In this document: positions 49,941 to 58,195 of the stretch, in pieces
Layout of the letters: every line of letters starts with the position of its first letter
Numbering within the stretch: the stretch's first letter is position 1
Source: Chryseobacterium sp. S0630
GTDB taxonomy: Bacteria; Bacteroidota; Bacteroidia; Flavobacteriales; Weeksellaceae
Assembly (NCBI RefSeq): GCF_024158915.1
Contig: NZ_JAMZGF010000030.1
Location: 1-59,418 of the forward strand
Direction: 5' to 3'
DNA length: 59,418 nucleotides
The notes under the pieces: generated by a model
Database searches by the model: none
What the model was told of the DNA's origin: nothing
Seen by the model: the letters and a program-made list of their open reading frames with translations, nothing else
Made by a program: the position numbers and the translations under genes

Positions 49941-50648
49941 TTACTTAGCTGGTTTCGTTGCCCTAAACTCTATTTTACTTGGCAAAACTCTTGGATTCAT
50001 CTTTAAAATATCCAATATAAGATTCCCCATATCTTCAGGCTGGATCTTCCAACTGTCCTTTTCAGACGGAATATTTCCATTAAAATGAGTTGCAACGGAA
50101 CCTGGCATAATCACCGTAGATTTAATATTGTATTTTCTTAAATCGATCATGGCAGCCTGTGTGAAACCTACCACACCGAATTTTGAAGCGTTGTATCCTG
50201 TGCCATTCTCAAAGAAGTTAGCTCCTGCGAGGCTGGAAATGGTAATATAGTAGCCTTCTGACTTTTTCAGTTCTTCCACAGAAGCTTTTAAGGTATAAAA
50301 AACACCGGTAAGATTTGTTTCTATCATATCATTCCACTCCTCTGCCGTCAACTCATCTACGGGCTTAAAAATACCCAATCCTGCATTGGCAATAATATAA
50401 TCCAGTCTACCAAACTTTTCAACGGTATATTTTACAGCTTCCCGTTCACTTTCCAGGCTTCTCACATCAGAAACAATCCCCAAAACATTTTCTGAATATT
50501 GCTTAAGCTCTTCTTCTGCCTTCATTACATCTTCTCTTTTTCTTCCTGAAAATGCTACAGAAATCCCATTTTCAAGTAAAATTTTCGCAATCCCGAAACC
50601 TATTCCTTTGGTTCCTCCTGTTATATAAGCTGTTTTATTATCTGACAT
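49941..50648 (-). CDS. Short-chain dehydrogenase/reductase
   Basis: A 235-aa classical SDR. Cofactor motif TGGTKGIGFG (residues 11-20), NAG motif NAGLGIF (near 88-94), catalytic Ser in ISSLAGANF (near 136) and the YNASKFG box (near 151-157) with Tyr and Lys in place. No second NADP-selective Arg is evident in the first segment beyond SGRKRED near 34-40, which favours NADPH. Substrate unknown; relatives include 3-oxoacyl-ACP reductases. Followed on the left by 199 bp and then etfB. Confidence 0.92.
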   Translation of the reverse strand: MSDNKTAYITGGTKGIGFGIAKILLENGISVAFSGRKREDVMKAEEELKQYSENVLGIVSDVRSLESEREAVKYTVEKFGRLDYIIANAGLGIFKPVDELTAEEWNDMIETNLTGVFYTLKASVEELKKSEGYYITISSLAGANFFENGTGYNASKFGVVGFTQAAMIDLRKYNIKSTVIMPGSVATHFNGNIPSEKDSWKIQPEDMGNLILDILKMNPRVLPSKIEFRATKPAK

Positions 50649-50680
50649 ATGATTGAAATTTTTAATTCTCTAAAATAACA

Positions 50681-50704
50681 AAAACGCTCCAATTGGAGCG
50701 TTTT
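50681..50704 (-). terminator. Terminator of the first T9SS cargo gene
   Basis: AAAACGCTCC-AATT-GGAGCGTTTT, a perfect palindrome; 25 bp past the stop at 50729. Confidence 0.85.
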
Positions 50705-50728
50705 GCTGATACTAAGATTTATCAGTAA

Positions 50729-51652
50729 TTATTTTTTGATGAACTTCTCTGTGAAGTTTCTTCCTTCTGTTTCTATATTCAGTAAATACGCTCCGGCAGA
50801 CAGGTTTCTAACATTTACCTGATCTCCGTTTAACGTTACATCCACTTTCTTTCCAGACATATCATATGCTTCAACATGTTTGATTTTGTTAGGCGTTGTG
50901 ATTTTTATAACATCAGTAGCCGGGTTTGGATAGATAGACAGTTTTACGTCATTTTTAACCGCGTCTTTTGTAGACAAGGCTGCTTCATTATTAATTTTGA
51001 TATTATCGATATAGGCAGAACCTCCATAGTTATCATGTACAAAATCCATTCTGTTAATATTATTGTTACTGAATGGTTGTCCCGTATAAATTAGAGCATC
51101 ATTCAGATAATATTGGATTCCTGTAGCCGTAGAAACTAATTTTACTCTGTACCAGGTATTGGCATTCCAGGTTTGATTGGTATTGACTAAATTATTTGAA
51201 CCTGCTGTTGCAATCAGAATGCTTCCATCATAAGAGAAGTCAATATACGTAACGATTCCTCCTGATCCTGTTGTACTTACTGTTCTAAAAACAAAATCTG
51301 AACTTGATGTACTTTTTTGAGTCAGTCTTACGTCAAATGACTGTGTAAAGCTATTATACGTTAATGGTGTCGTAAAGGTATAAAAACCTCCCATTACAGG
51401 ACTCTGCTGTGGCCCATAAGGAGCATCTGTTGTTATTTTAAAACTGTTTGACCCCTGACTTGCCATTTCACCGGATACCAATTGACTTGTCAGATATACC
51501 GGCGGTGTTGCTCCATTATTAGTCGTAACCCAGCCCTGCTGCCCATTAATGTTTCCTGCTGTATACCCTTCACCAGCTTCAAAAGAAATAGTTTGCTGAG
51601 CAAAAGATGAGATTGAAATCAACGAAATTGCGAAAATGTAAAATTTCTTCAT
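50729..51652 (-). CDS. Secreted protein with T9SS type A sorting domain
   Basis: A 307-aa protein: Sec signal peptide (to about 18, ISSFAQ), a jelly-roll-like domain of about 200 residues (QTISFEAGEGYTAGNINGQQGW at its start and SAYIDNIKINNE at its end, resembling the concanavalin-A-like/LamG fold), and a C-terminal T9SS type A domain (SIYPNPATDVIKI, SAGAYLLNIETEGRNFTEKFIKK). The cargo is secreted through the gliding/Por system and anchored or released at the surface. The ligand is unknown. It is a paralogue of the gene at 51863. Confidence 0.88.
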   Translation of the reverse strand: MKKFYIFAISLISISSFAQQTISFEAGEGYTAGNINGQQGWVTTNNGATPPVYLTSQLVSGEMASQGSNSFKITTDAPYGPQQSPVMGGFYTFTTPLTYNSFTQSFDVRLTQKSTSSSDFVFRTVSTTGSGGIVTYIDFSYDGSILIATAGSNNLVNTNQTWNANTWYRVKLVSTATGIQYYLNDALIYTGQPFSNNNINRMDFVHDNYGGSAYIDNIKINNEAALSTKDAVKNDVKLSIYPNPATDVIKITTPNKIKHVEAYDMSGKKVDVTLNGDQVNVRNLSAGAYLLNIETEGRNFTEKFIKK

Positions 51653-51671
51653 GATATTTTTTAGTTTTGAG

Positions 51672-51703
51672 CAAATATATACGTTTTAAATCTAAAAAGC
51701 AAA
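51672..51703 (-). promoter_or_regulatory. Bacteroidota-type promoter of the first T9SS cargo gene
   Basis: Minus strand: TTTG at 51703-51700, 20-nt spacer, TATATTTG at 51679-51672; ATG at 51652. Confidence 0.75.
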
Positions 51704-51862
51704 ACATATGAATATTTTACGCATTTTAACAAATTAACATAATATTTTTAACTAAAAACAATAAAGATATTAAATCCAAGAAGATACAACAATTTCGAAA
51801 AATCATCCACAAATACACCAAAACACTAAAAAGAACACATGTTTTCAGAGGTACGAAATAAT

Positions 51863-52783
51863 TTATCTGATGATCACTTTTTCAGTAAAATTTCTTTCTT
51901 CAGTTTTTATATTGACCATATATATTCCTTTGGGTAAGCCTTTTACCTCTATTTTATTATGGTTTATTTCAGTCTTTATCAGCTTACCTGTTTCGTCATG
52001 GATTTCTATACTTTTTACTTTGGCAGCAGTATTGATATTGATAAAATCAGTTGCCGGATTAGGATAAAGAGATATTTTTTTAGTATTTGCATTGGAATCC
52101 TGAACACCCATTGTTCCCAACTCGCTATTAATTTTAATATGATCAATATAAGCTGACCCCAGCGAATTATTATGAACAAAACGAAGCTGGTTTATATTCA
52201 ATGAACTTGCTGCTGTACCTGTATAGATCAGCAAATCATTAAGGTAATACCGTACATCTGTGGCGCTTCCTACTACTTTTAACCGATACCAGGTATTCGA
52301 CAGCCAGGCGGAAGGTGTAGAAATAAGATTCTGTATGCCAGATAACATATCCAGGATCTTTATCGACCCGGTTTTTCCAAAATCCAATCTTACGACAAAC
52401 TGGTCATCAATATTGTTTACAGCCTGAAAACCAAAATCAGAACCGTTGAGCTGTGACATATTGATATCGAATGATACAGAAAAATTATTGTAAGCAAGAG
52501 GAGCCGGCAGGTTATAAAAACCTCCGATGATTGGCTCAGCCTGCGTTCCATACGTATTTTCTTTGACAATTCTCAGGGAACGGCTTCCATCACTGGCTTT
52601 ATCTAAACTGATGATCTGATGGGTAACATTTTCCGGTACACCTCCTGTAGGTGTACTGATCCAGCCAGCCTGTCCATTGACATCTCCCACGTTGAATCCC
52701 TCAATAGGCTCAAAGGATATGGCTTGTTGGGCGAAAAAACATAGTGACGATAGTAAAAATGCAATTGAGTAGTATTTTTTCAT
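51863..52783 (-). CDS. Secreted protein with T9SS type A sorting domain, paralogue of 50729
   Basis: A 306-aa protein aligned end to end with the downstream neighbour: same signal peptide length, QAISFEPIEGFNVGDVNGQAGW at the start of the domain, GGFYNLPAPLAYNNFSVSFDI in the middle (GGFYTFTTPLTYNSFTQSFDV in the paralogue), YYLNDLLIYTG, then the same sorting domain (YPNPATDFI, GIYMVNIKTEERNFTEKVIIR). Evidently a tandem duplication, now diverged along the whole length. It has its own 5' spacer without a clear -7 box; 210 bp separate the two genes. Confidence 0.88.
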   Translation of the reverse strand: MKKYYSIAFLLSSLCFFAQQAISFEPIEGFNVGDVNGQAGWISTPTGGVPENVTHQIISLDKASDGSRSLRIVKENTYGTQAEPIIGGFYNLPAPLAYNNFSVSFDINMSQLNGSDFGFQAVNNIDDQFVVRLDFGKTGSIKILDMLSGIQNLISTPSAWLSNTWYRLKVVGSATDVRYYLNDLLIYTGTAASSLNINQLRFVHNNSLGSAYIDHIKINSELGTMGVQDSNANTKKISLYPNPATDFININTAAKVKSIEIHDETGKLIKTEINHNKIEVKGLPKGIYMVNIKTEERNFTEKVIIR

Positions 52784-52934
52784 GGTAAATCGAGTTTTGT
52801 ATTAAAAATATAAACTTTCAATGAATAGTGAAATAACTTATTGCAAATAAAAAATTAACCCATTTATTTTCAGCGAATTTAATTTTCAAAACCTTGAAAA
52901 GACTTCGCTAATAATTGATAAAAGAGCAAAAAAA

Positions 52935-52966
52935 TAAGGCATCTCTTTGCAGAAACACCTTATCAT
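52935..52966 (-). terminator. Terminator of the dipeptidase gene
   Basis: ATAAGG...CCTTAT with further internal pairing, T run on the minus strand, about 18 bp beyond the stop at 52984. Confidence 0.55.
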
Positions 52967-52983
52967 ATCTTATTTTCGATTCA

Positions 52984-54363
52984 TTATTTTGAATAATTCT
53001 CAAAGAATAACGGAATACTTTCAATCCCTTTGTAGAAATTGAATAGCCCGTAATGTTCGTTTGGAGAGTGGATCGCATCAGAATCCAACCCAAAGCCCAT
53101 TAATACAGACTTAGCTCCTAAAACCTGCTCAAACATTGCTGTAATCGGGATACTTCCTCCACCTCTGTACGGAAGAACTTCTTTCCCGAATGCTGATTCC
53201 ATTGCTTGTTTTGCCGCAGCAAATTCTTTCGTATCCGTTGGCAAAACGTAAGGCATACCTCCGTGGTGAGGGGTTACTTTAATTTTTACCGTATCGGGAG
53301 CAATCTTTTCAAAATATTTCGTGAACTTCTCTGTAATTTCCTGAGGAGTCTGATAAGGTACCAAACGCATTGAAATTTTAGCAAAAGCTTTTGAAGGAAT
53401 TACTGTTTTCGCTCCTTCTCCTGTATAACCGCCCCAGATTCCGTTGCAGTCTAAAGTAGGACGAATAGAAGTTCTTTCTAAAGTTGTATATCCTTTTTCC
53501 CCTTCGATATTGCTTAATCCGATTGATTTCTTGAATTCTTCCGGATTGTCTTTCAATTTGTTCATTTCAGCTCTTTCAGCATCTGAAACAGTTTCTACAT
53601 TGTCATAGAATCCGTCAATGGTGATATGACCGTTTTCATCAATCAGATTGGCGATCATTCTTGAAAGAACGTGAATAGGGTTCGGAACTGCTCCACCGTA
53701 AAGACCTGAGTGCAGGTCTCTGTTTGGACCTTCCACTTCTACTTCTACATAACTTAAACCTCTTAAACCTGTTGTTACAGTAGGTTGTTCATTACTATAA
53801 ATGTGAGTATCAGAAATTAAGATACAGTCGCAAGCTAATTTCTCTTTATTTTCATTTACCCAGTCTCCTAAGCTTACAGATCCTACTTCTTCTTCTCCTT
53901 CTAAGATAAATTTAACGTTGCAAGGAAGAGTATTGGTCTTCATCATCGCTTCAAAAGCTTTCAAATGCATGAAAAACTGCCCTTTATCATCAGCAGAGCC
54001 TCTTGCGAAGATAGCTCCTTCAGGGTGTAATTCAGTTTTTTCAATATAAGGCTCAAAAGGTGGCTTTGTCCATAATTCCAATGGATCCGCCGGCTGAACA
54101 TCATAGTGTCCGTATACCAAAACTGTAGGTAAATTTTTATCTAAAATCTTTTCCCCGAAAACAATTGGATATCCTTTTGTGTTGCAAACTTCCACATTAT
54201 CAGCGCCTGCATTTTTAAGGTGTGCTGCCACTACATCTGCACATTTCAAAACGTCATCTTTATACGCCGGATCTGCAGAAATAGAAGGTATTCTCAATAA
54301 CTCAAATAATTCATCCACGAAACGCTGTTTGTTTTCGTTAATGTAATTTAATGTCTCTTGCAT
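52984..54363 (-). CDS. M20-family dipeptidase
   Basis: A 459-aa metallopeptidase of clan MH, M20 family (carnosinase/PepV-like subgroup, dipeptidase type). Zinc-ligand regions: VLVYGHYDVQPADP (near 82-95, His and Asp), SADDKGQFFMHLKA (near 122-135, bridging Asp), LEGEEEVGS (near 160-168, catalytic Glu pair), DTHIYS (near 185) and HSPNEHYGL (near 430-438, C-terminal His). The dimerisation lid lies between about 205 and 380. No signal peptide, so it acts in the cytoplasm on dipeptides. Transcribed with no close upstream partner. Confidence 0.95.
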   Translation of the reverse strand: MQETLNYINENKQRFVDELFELLRIPSISADPAYKDDVLKCADVVAAHLKNAGADNVEVCNTKGYPIVFGEKILDKNLPTVLVYGHYDVQPADPLELWTKPPFEPYIEKTELHPEGAIFARGSADDKGQFFMHLKAFEAMMKTNTLPCNVKFILEGEEEVGSVSLGDWVNENKEKLACDCILISDTHIYSNEQPTVTTGLRGLSYVEVEVEGPNRDLHSGLYGGAVPNPIHVLSRMIANLIDENGHITIDGFYDNVETVSDAERAEMNKLKDNPEEFKKSIGLSNIEGEKGYTTLERTSIRPTLDCNGIWGGYTGEGAKTVIPSKAFAKISMRLVPYQTPQEITEKFTKYFEKIAPDTVKIKVTPHHGGMPYVLPTDTKEFAAAKQAMESAFGKEVLPYRGGGSIPITAMFEQVLGAKSVLMGFGLDSDAIHSPNEHYGLFNFYKGIESIPLFFENYSK

Positions 54364-54480
54364 TGTAAAAATTTATTTTGTTAAAATTAAAAAAAATGCC
54401 CGGCAGGAACAAACAAAAAGGGAGGATTTTACCAACCTCGTGTTAATGAACCTTATAGCCCTCTTTTTTAATAAAAAAAT

Positions 54481-54498
54481 GCCCTGCAGAAACAGGGC
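54481..54498 (-). terminator. Terminator of the small Ala/Glu/His-rich lipoprotein gene
   Basis: GCCCTG (54481-54486) and CAGGGC (54493-54498) with a T run on the minus strand, 24 bp past the stop. Confidence 0.8.
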
Positions 54499-54521
54499 AC
54501 TTATATATTTTGTACTTCTAA

Positions 54522-54794
54522 TTAGTGTTCAGCTTTTGGCGCTTTATCAGCTTCAGCAGGTTTTGCAGCCGCAGTACTGTCTGTTTTTGGAGCAGCAGCT
54601 TCTGGTGTTGCATGAGCCTCTTCTTTATGCTCTGCAGCTCCAGCTTCATGTCCGTGAGCTTCTCCCTGAGGGTCGTCAGAATATCTTTCTACTCCTTCTT
54701 CAAGTTTCAAAGTACCTCTGTTTCCTCCTTGTGGAACTTTCTTACAGCTTACCGCTACCGTTGCAATCGCTAAACATATAACTAATTTTTTCAT
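54522..54794 (-). CDS. Low-complexity small lipoprotein
   Basis: A 90-aa lipoprotein (lipobox AVSC, Cys near residue 17). The mature chain starts KKVPQGGNRGTLKLEEGVERYSDD and then becomes a low-complexity tail of Ala, Glu, His, Lys and Pro (AHGHEAGAAEHKEEAH, AAKPAEADKAPKAEH). This suggests a flexible, surface- or periplasm-exposed tether; four-plus His and many Glu could bind metal but that is guesswork. No family recognised. Own terminator; neighbours are unrelated. Confidence 0.8.
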   Translation of the reverse strand: MKKLVICLAIATVAVSCKKVPQGGNRGTLKLEEGVERYSDDPQGEAHGHEAGAAEHKEEAHATPEAAAPKTDSTAAAKPAEADKAPKAEH

Positions 54795-54933
54795 ATGTAA
54801 AATTATTTTTTTTAAAAGGTAATATGAAACCGCACTATTTTAGTCTATTATGACCTTCCAGATAGCAAGCGATCTCATGCTTAAATTTTTGATTGCCCAA
54901 AAGTAAGAAATCCTGCTTTTTTCGGCAACATTT

Positions 54934-56079
54934 TTATACTGATTTTAATATTATTTTCCCTTTTTTGGATTGGGTAAAAATAAGATACTGGTCTCCTCCG
55001 TCTTTTAAACCATATTTCTTTTTGATTTCTTCAGGTTTTAGAGGGTAGTTTTTTGTAATAATATTAAACTGACCTTTCTTTTTAATACTTTTAGAATCAA
55101 CAGTTTCCATTTCTAAAATTCTTCCGGGGAAGTCTTCAATTCTTTCGCGGGAAGTATAAAGATGGCTATTGGGATGAAGCTTTTTTAATCCAAATTTCTG
55201 GGATATCAAATTAAAGACTCCAGCCTTCAAAATGGAATGATTGGGGATGTAAATGTATCTTTCAGGTTCAGAATATTCGGATTGGGCAGTTTCTTCTTCC
55301 CCAAATGTAAAGCTAAAGACAGATTCTTTGCTTTCAAGGTTCACACAATTACAGATGATTTTATCCGTATTTTCGTTGGAAAGAAATACGACAACTTCTT
55401 TCACATCATTTTTCAGAGCGATAATATCAATCCTGGAAATACCCGGCAATACTGAAACAAGGTATTTAAGATCAATCAACGGAGAAAGTTTAATCACTAC
55501 CTGATTGGAGATAGAGCGTAGCTTTTCCTGAATCTCAAGAATATCAGGAGACAGATCTTCCAAAAGAAAAACTTTGTTTTTTTGCTCGTCTCTTCTGGCC
55601 GGATCAAGATAAATAACATCAAAATGTTCCTGATTTTCATTCAGAAAATCTTCAAGCTTAAGATTGATAAATTTCGCTTTGCGACCTAAAATACCCCAGT
55701 TATTTTCAACAATCTTTAAAAGTTCAGTATTCTGTTCTACTAAAGTGATATTATCAAAATTTTGAGACAGATAAAAGGCATCAATACCAAAACCGCTTGT
55801 CAGGTCAATGAATTTATTTCCTTTTAGAAATCCTGATTTATATAGAGCCGTTTTTTCTGAAGAAGACTGTTCAAGGTTAAGCTGTGGCGGGAAAAGAATG
55901 CCTTCTTTTAAGAGAAACGGAAACTTTCTCTCTGCAACCAGCTTTCCTTTGATCTGCTGAACAATTTCATGCATAGAAACCTCTGAAAACGGAGATTTTT
56001 TCAGGAGTAATGCATGTAAATCTGAATTCAGATTTGCGTTGATATAATTTTGAACTTCTTTGTTTATTAATTTAACCAC
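54934..56079 (-). CDS. Class I SAM methyltransferase with THUMP-like domain
   Basis: A 381-aa protein with a Rossmann methyltransferase core: IDLTSGFGIDAFYLS (motif I, near 91-104), ITLVEQNTELL (motif II acidic end, near 112-122), and YLDPARRDEQKN (DPxR variant of motif IV, near 155-166). The C-terminal 120 residues match a THUMP-like/ferredoxin-like accessory domain found in this Bacteroidota family. RNA is the likely substrate by homology; the target is unknown. Neighbouring 5' side is the repeat region 56080-56474; it does not belong to the GxxExxY gene. Confidence 0.87.
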   Translation of the reverse strand: MVKLINKEVQNYINANLNSDLHALLLKKSPFSEVSMHEIVQQIKGKLVAERKFPFLLKEGILFPPQLNLEQSSSEKTALYKSGFLKGNKFIDLTSGFGIDAFYLSQNFDNITLVEQNTELLKIVENNWGILGRKAKFINLKLEDFLNENQEHFDVIYLDPARRDEQKNKVFLLEDLSPDILEIQEKLRSISNQVVIKLSPLIDLKYLVSVLPGISRIDIIALKNDVKEVVVFLSNENTDKIICNCVNLESKESVFSFTFGEEETAQSEYSEPERYIYIPNHSILKAGVFNLISQKFGLKKLHPNSHLYTSRERIEDFPGRILEMETVDSKSIKKKGQFNIITKNYPLKPEEIKKKYGLKDGGDQYLIFTQSKKGKIILKSV

Positions 56080-56373
56080 AGATGACGCAGATTTTCACAG
56101 ATGTTTATGTTTTATTTTTTTGCATTCAAATGCTGATATATTTCTTTTTTATTATTCTAACATTTTATAATCAAAATGTTTAAATTCAGGAAATTTATTC
56201 TTAACCACAGATGACACGGATTTTCACAGAGGTTTATGTTTTATTTTTTGCATTCAAATGCTGATATATTTCTTTTTTTATTATTCTAACATTTTATAAT
56301 CAAAATGTTTAAATTCAGGAAATTTATTCTTAACAACAGATGACACGGATTTTCACAGATGTTTATGTTTTTT
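56074..56373. repeat. 129-bp direct tandem repeat, two full copies and one partial
   Basis: Units begin at 56074 (aaccacagatgacgcagattttcacag), 56203 and 56332, exactly 129 bp apart. The first two are nearly identical over their whole length (variation in the first 20 bp and in a T run); the third keeps about 40 bp and then diverges. The last few bases of the methyltransferase 5' end reach into unit 1 (its ATG is at 56079-56077). Confidence 0.9.
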
Positions 56374-56474
56374 CTGTATTTCACCATATAAATTATTTCT
56401 GTTTTTCTTATCAACTAAAAAATATGCGCAATCATCTGCGAAAATCTGCGTCATCTGTGGTTATCTTTAGAAAG
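56080..56474. other. Gene-free region, 395 bp, repeats
   Basis: Occupied by the 129-bp tandem units, an inverted ATCTGCGTCATCTGTGG copy at 56431-56465, and AT-rich filler. No reading frame of interest. Confidence 0.8.
56431..56465. repeat. ATCTGCGTCATCTGTGG element left of the GxxExxY gene
   Basis: atctgcgaaaatctgcgtcatctgtgg here is in the opposite orientation to the tandem units (which begin with its reverse complement) and in the same orientation as 56886-56923 on the other side of the GxxExxY gene. Confidence 0.75.
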
Positions 56475-56858
56475 CTAATCTAAATTCCCTCTTATTTTCC
56501 GAAAAATACTTTTGCTAATATAATCAGTATTAAAGTTAACCAGAATACCTAATTTCAATCCTGTTAGCTTTAGATAGGTTAATAACTGCTGATGATGAAT
56601 ATTTGCTATTTCCGTTACAGCCTTCACTTCTATGATAATTTTATCTTCAACAATTATATCAGCAACAAAGCTAGAATCAATAGTGATATCCCTGAATTTA
56701 ATCTTCATCGGAACTTGAGTTCTCACTTTTAATCCATTATTCTCCAGTTCATAAGCCAAAACTTTCTCATAAACCTTTTCCAATAAACCTGGTCCAAGCT
56801 CATTATATACCGAAAAAATAGATTTTCTGATATAAAAACTTATCTCATTTTCATTCAT
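56475..56858 (-). CDS. GxxExxY protein (PD-(D/E)XK nuclease-like)
   Basis: A 127-aa protein of the GxxExxY family. The eponymous motif is G24-L-L-E27-K-V-Y30. The predicted PD-(D/E)XK active-site positions are all present: Asp67, then Glu77-x-Lys79 in IIEVKAVTEI, with HHQQLLTYLKLTGLKLGILVNF as the conserved C-terminal helix and strand. The family is a nuclease-fold protein of unknown biological role. It lies between methyltransferase and mutA with related repeats on both sides. Codon use is AT-rich like the neighbours. Confidence 0.88.
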   Translation of the reverse strand: MNENEISFYIRKSIFSVYNELGPGLLEKVYEKVLAYELENNGLKVRTQVPMKIKFRDITIDSSFVADIIVEDKIIIEVKAVTEIANIHHQQLLTYLKLTGLKLGILVNFNTDYISKSIFRKIRGNLD

Positions 56859-56885
56859 TTGTGTATAATTTATTTTCTACAGTTT

Positions 56886-56923
56886 ACCTGTAAAAATCTG
56901 TGTCATCTGAGAAATCTGTGGGA
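56886..56923. repeat. ATCTGTGTCATCTG element right of the GxxExxY gene
   Basis: ctgtaaaaatctgtgtcatctgagaaatctgtgggaac matches the element at 56431-56465 in the same orientation, making a pair of direct repeats around the GxxExxY gene. Confidence 0.65.
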
Positions 56924-56933
56924 ACAATACAAC

Positions 56934-58097
56934 TTATTCAAACATTTCAGCCCAACGAACGGCTTTTATTTCTTTTTCGTTGTAAAGATCTCCGATAGAC
57001 TTTTTAACGTCTAATTTAGGGTATAAATTCACTCCGATCAGCTTTATTTTCCCTTCTTCAATCCATTGCTGCTCTTCAATAGCATGAGCATAGATTTTTT
57101 TCTGAACAACCCCCTGTTTCAACAGTTCTAAATATCCTCCAGCTTCTTCAATCTCAACAAATAAATCCCATGCTTTTTCAGCAAACTGCTGGGTAATATC
57201 TTCCACATAGTAACTTCCATTAGAAGCATCTTCAAATACATTGATAATACTTTCGTAAGCCAGAACGATCTGTTGTTTGAAAGAGATCTCTTCCGAGTTA
57301 TCTGTACTTCTGTCAACAAGATAATTGTTAGAGAAAACGGCATCTGCCCCGCCAATCATGGCAGAAGCAAGCTCCAGTGTAGAACGGATAAGGTTATTTT
57401 CGTTGTCAGCAACCGCTTTATTCCGCAGTGAAGTTTCGGCAAAGATGTAAGGAACTTCGTCCAGTCCGTATTCTTTGGAAAGCTGATTAAAAATGATTTT
57501 AAAAGCTCTCAGTTTGGCCATTTCAAAGAAATAACTTCCTCCTACAGCTATTCTGAAGATCAGTTTACTTAAAACTTCAGCACCATAAGCTTCCACCAAT
57601 TCCTTAGTTTTTGCAAGAGCAATTCCAAGCTGTTGATAGATAGCAGCTCCAGCATTCTGATGGAGTGAGATATCTACACAAATATTTCTTTTAAAATCTT
57701 TTGACAGCAATTCTTTTACCAGTTGATCATCTATACTTCCTTCTTTTTCATTAAAGACATCAATTAATGAAAAATATTGATCTTCTTCTTTAGGACTGAT
57801 GTGTCCCGCAAGATCTTTATTATTCACAAAAAGAGTTTTCTGATCAAGGTTTTCTACATTCTGATCCAGCATAAATGCAAATACTTCTTCTTCCAGACTT
57901 TCATGGTATCTAGCTACCAAATGGGTGCTTTCTTCAACTCTTGGCAGGTTTACCAAAGGTTTCTGAACCTCTGTATAAAAAGGCTTCACCTCTATTCCTT
58001 CCAGATTTTGTTTCTCTAAAACAGGGTAAATATCTTCTGTTTTAAGCTGTTTTTTGACTAGATTTTCCCAGTTTGAAAGTATATCTGTATTTGACAT
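56934..58097 (-). CDS. mutA: Methylmalonyl-CoA mutase small (beta) subunit
   Basis: A 387-aa protein related to the N-terminal and TIM-barrel part of methylmalonyl-CoA mutase beta: LSNWENLVKKQLK at the N-terminus, FNEKEGSIDDQLVKELL, and NAGAAIYQQLGIALAKTKELVEAYG, FRIAVGGSYFFEMAKLRAFKI and the AETSLRNKAVADNENNLIRSTLE segment, which matches the typical mutase barrel. It ends before any cobalamin-binding domain, and is shorter than classical beta subunits. The B12-binding catalytic alpha subunit (mutB) would normally follow; here the GxxExxY locus does. Translation may be coupled to no other gene: 98 bp separate it from the FtsB-like gene. Confidence 0.88.
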   Translation of the reverse strand: MSNTDILSNWENLVKKQLKTEDIYPVLEKQNLEGIEVKPFYTEVQKPLVNLPRVEESTHLVARYHESLEEEVFAFMLDQNVENLDQKTLFVNNKDLAGHISPKEEDQYFSLIDVFNEKEGSIDDQLVKELLSKDFKRNICVDISLHQNAGAAIYQQLGIALAKTKELVEAYGAEVLSKLIFRIAVGGSYFFEMAKLRAFKIIFNQLSKEYGLDEVPYIFAETSLRNKAVADNENNLIRSTLELASAMIGGADAVFSNNYLVDRSTDNSEEISFKQQIVLAYESIINVFEDASNGSYYVEDITQQFAEKAWDLFVEIEEAGGYLELLKQGVVQKKIYAHAIEEQQWIEEGKIKLIGVNLYPKLDVKKSIGDLYNEKEIKAVRWAEMFE

Positions 58098-58113
58098 TAG
58101 TTTTTTTTATTTG

Positions 58114-58155
58114 TGAATGGTCAATGGTGAATTCTGCTTCGCAAGTGAATTTTAA
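58114..58155. repeat. TTGCTTCGCAAG-type element
   Basis: tgtgaatggtcaatggtgaattctgcttcgcaagtgaatttt, matching the elements at 21866 and 47829, in the spacer between mutA and the FtsB-like gene. Confidence 0.7.
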
Positions 58156-58195
58156 AAATTCATTTCATCATTAACGTCATTCTATTCAACTTTTA

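Noticed and set aside
56074..56373. CRISPR array
   Set aside because: Only two complete units of 129 bp with no repeat-spacer alternation and no cas genes; it is a plain tandem repeat.
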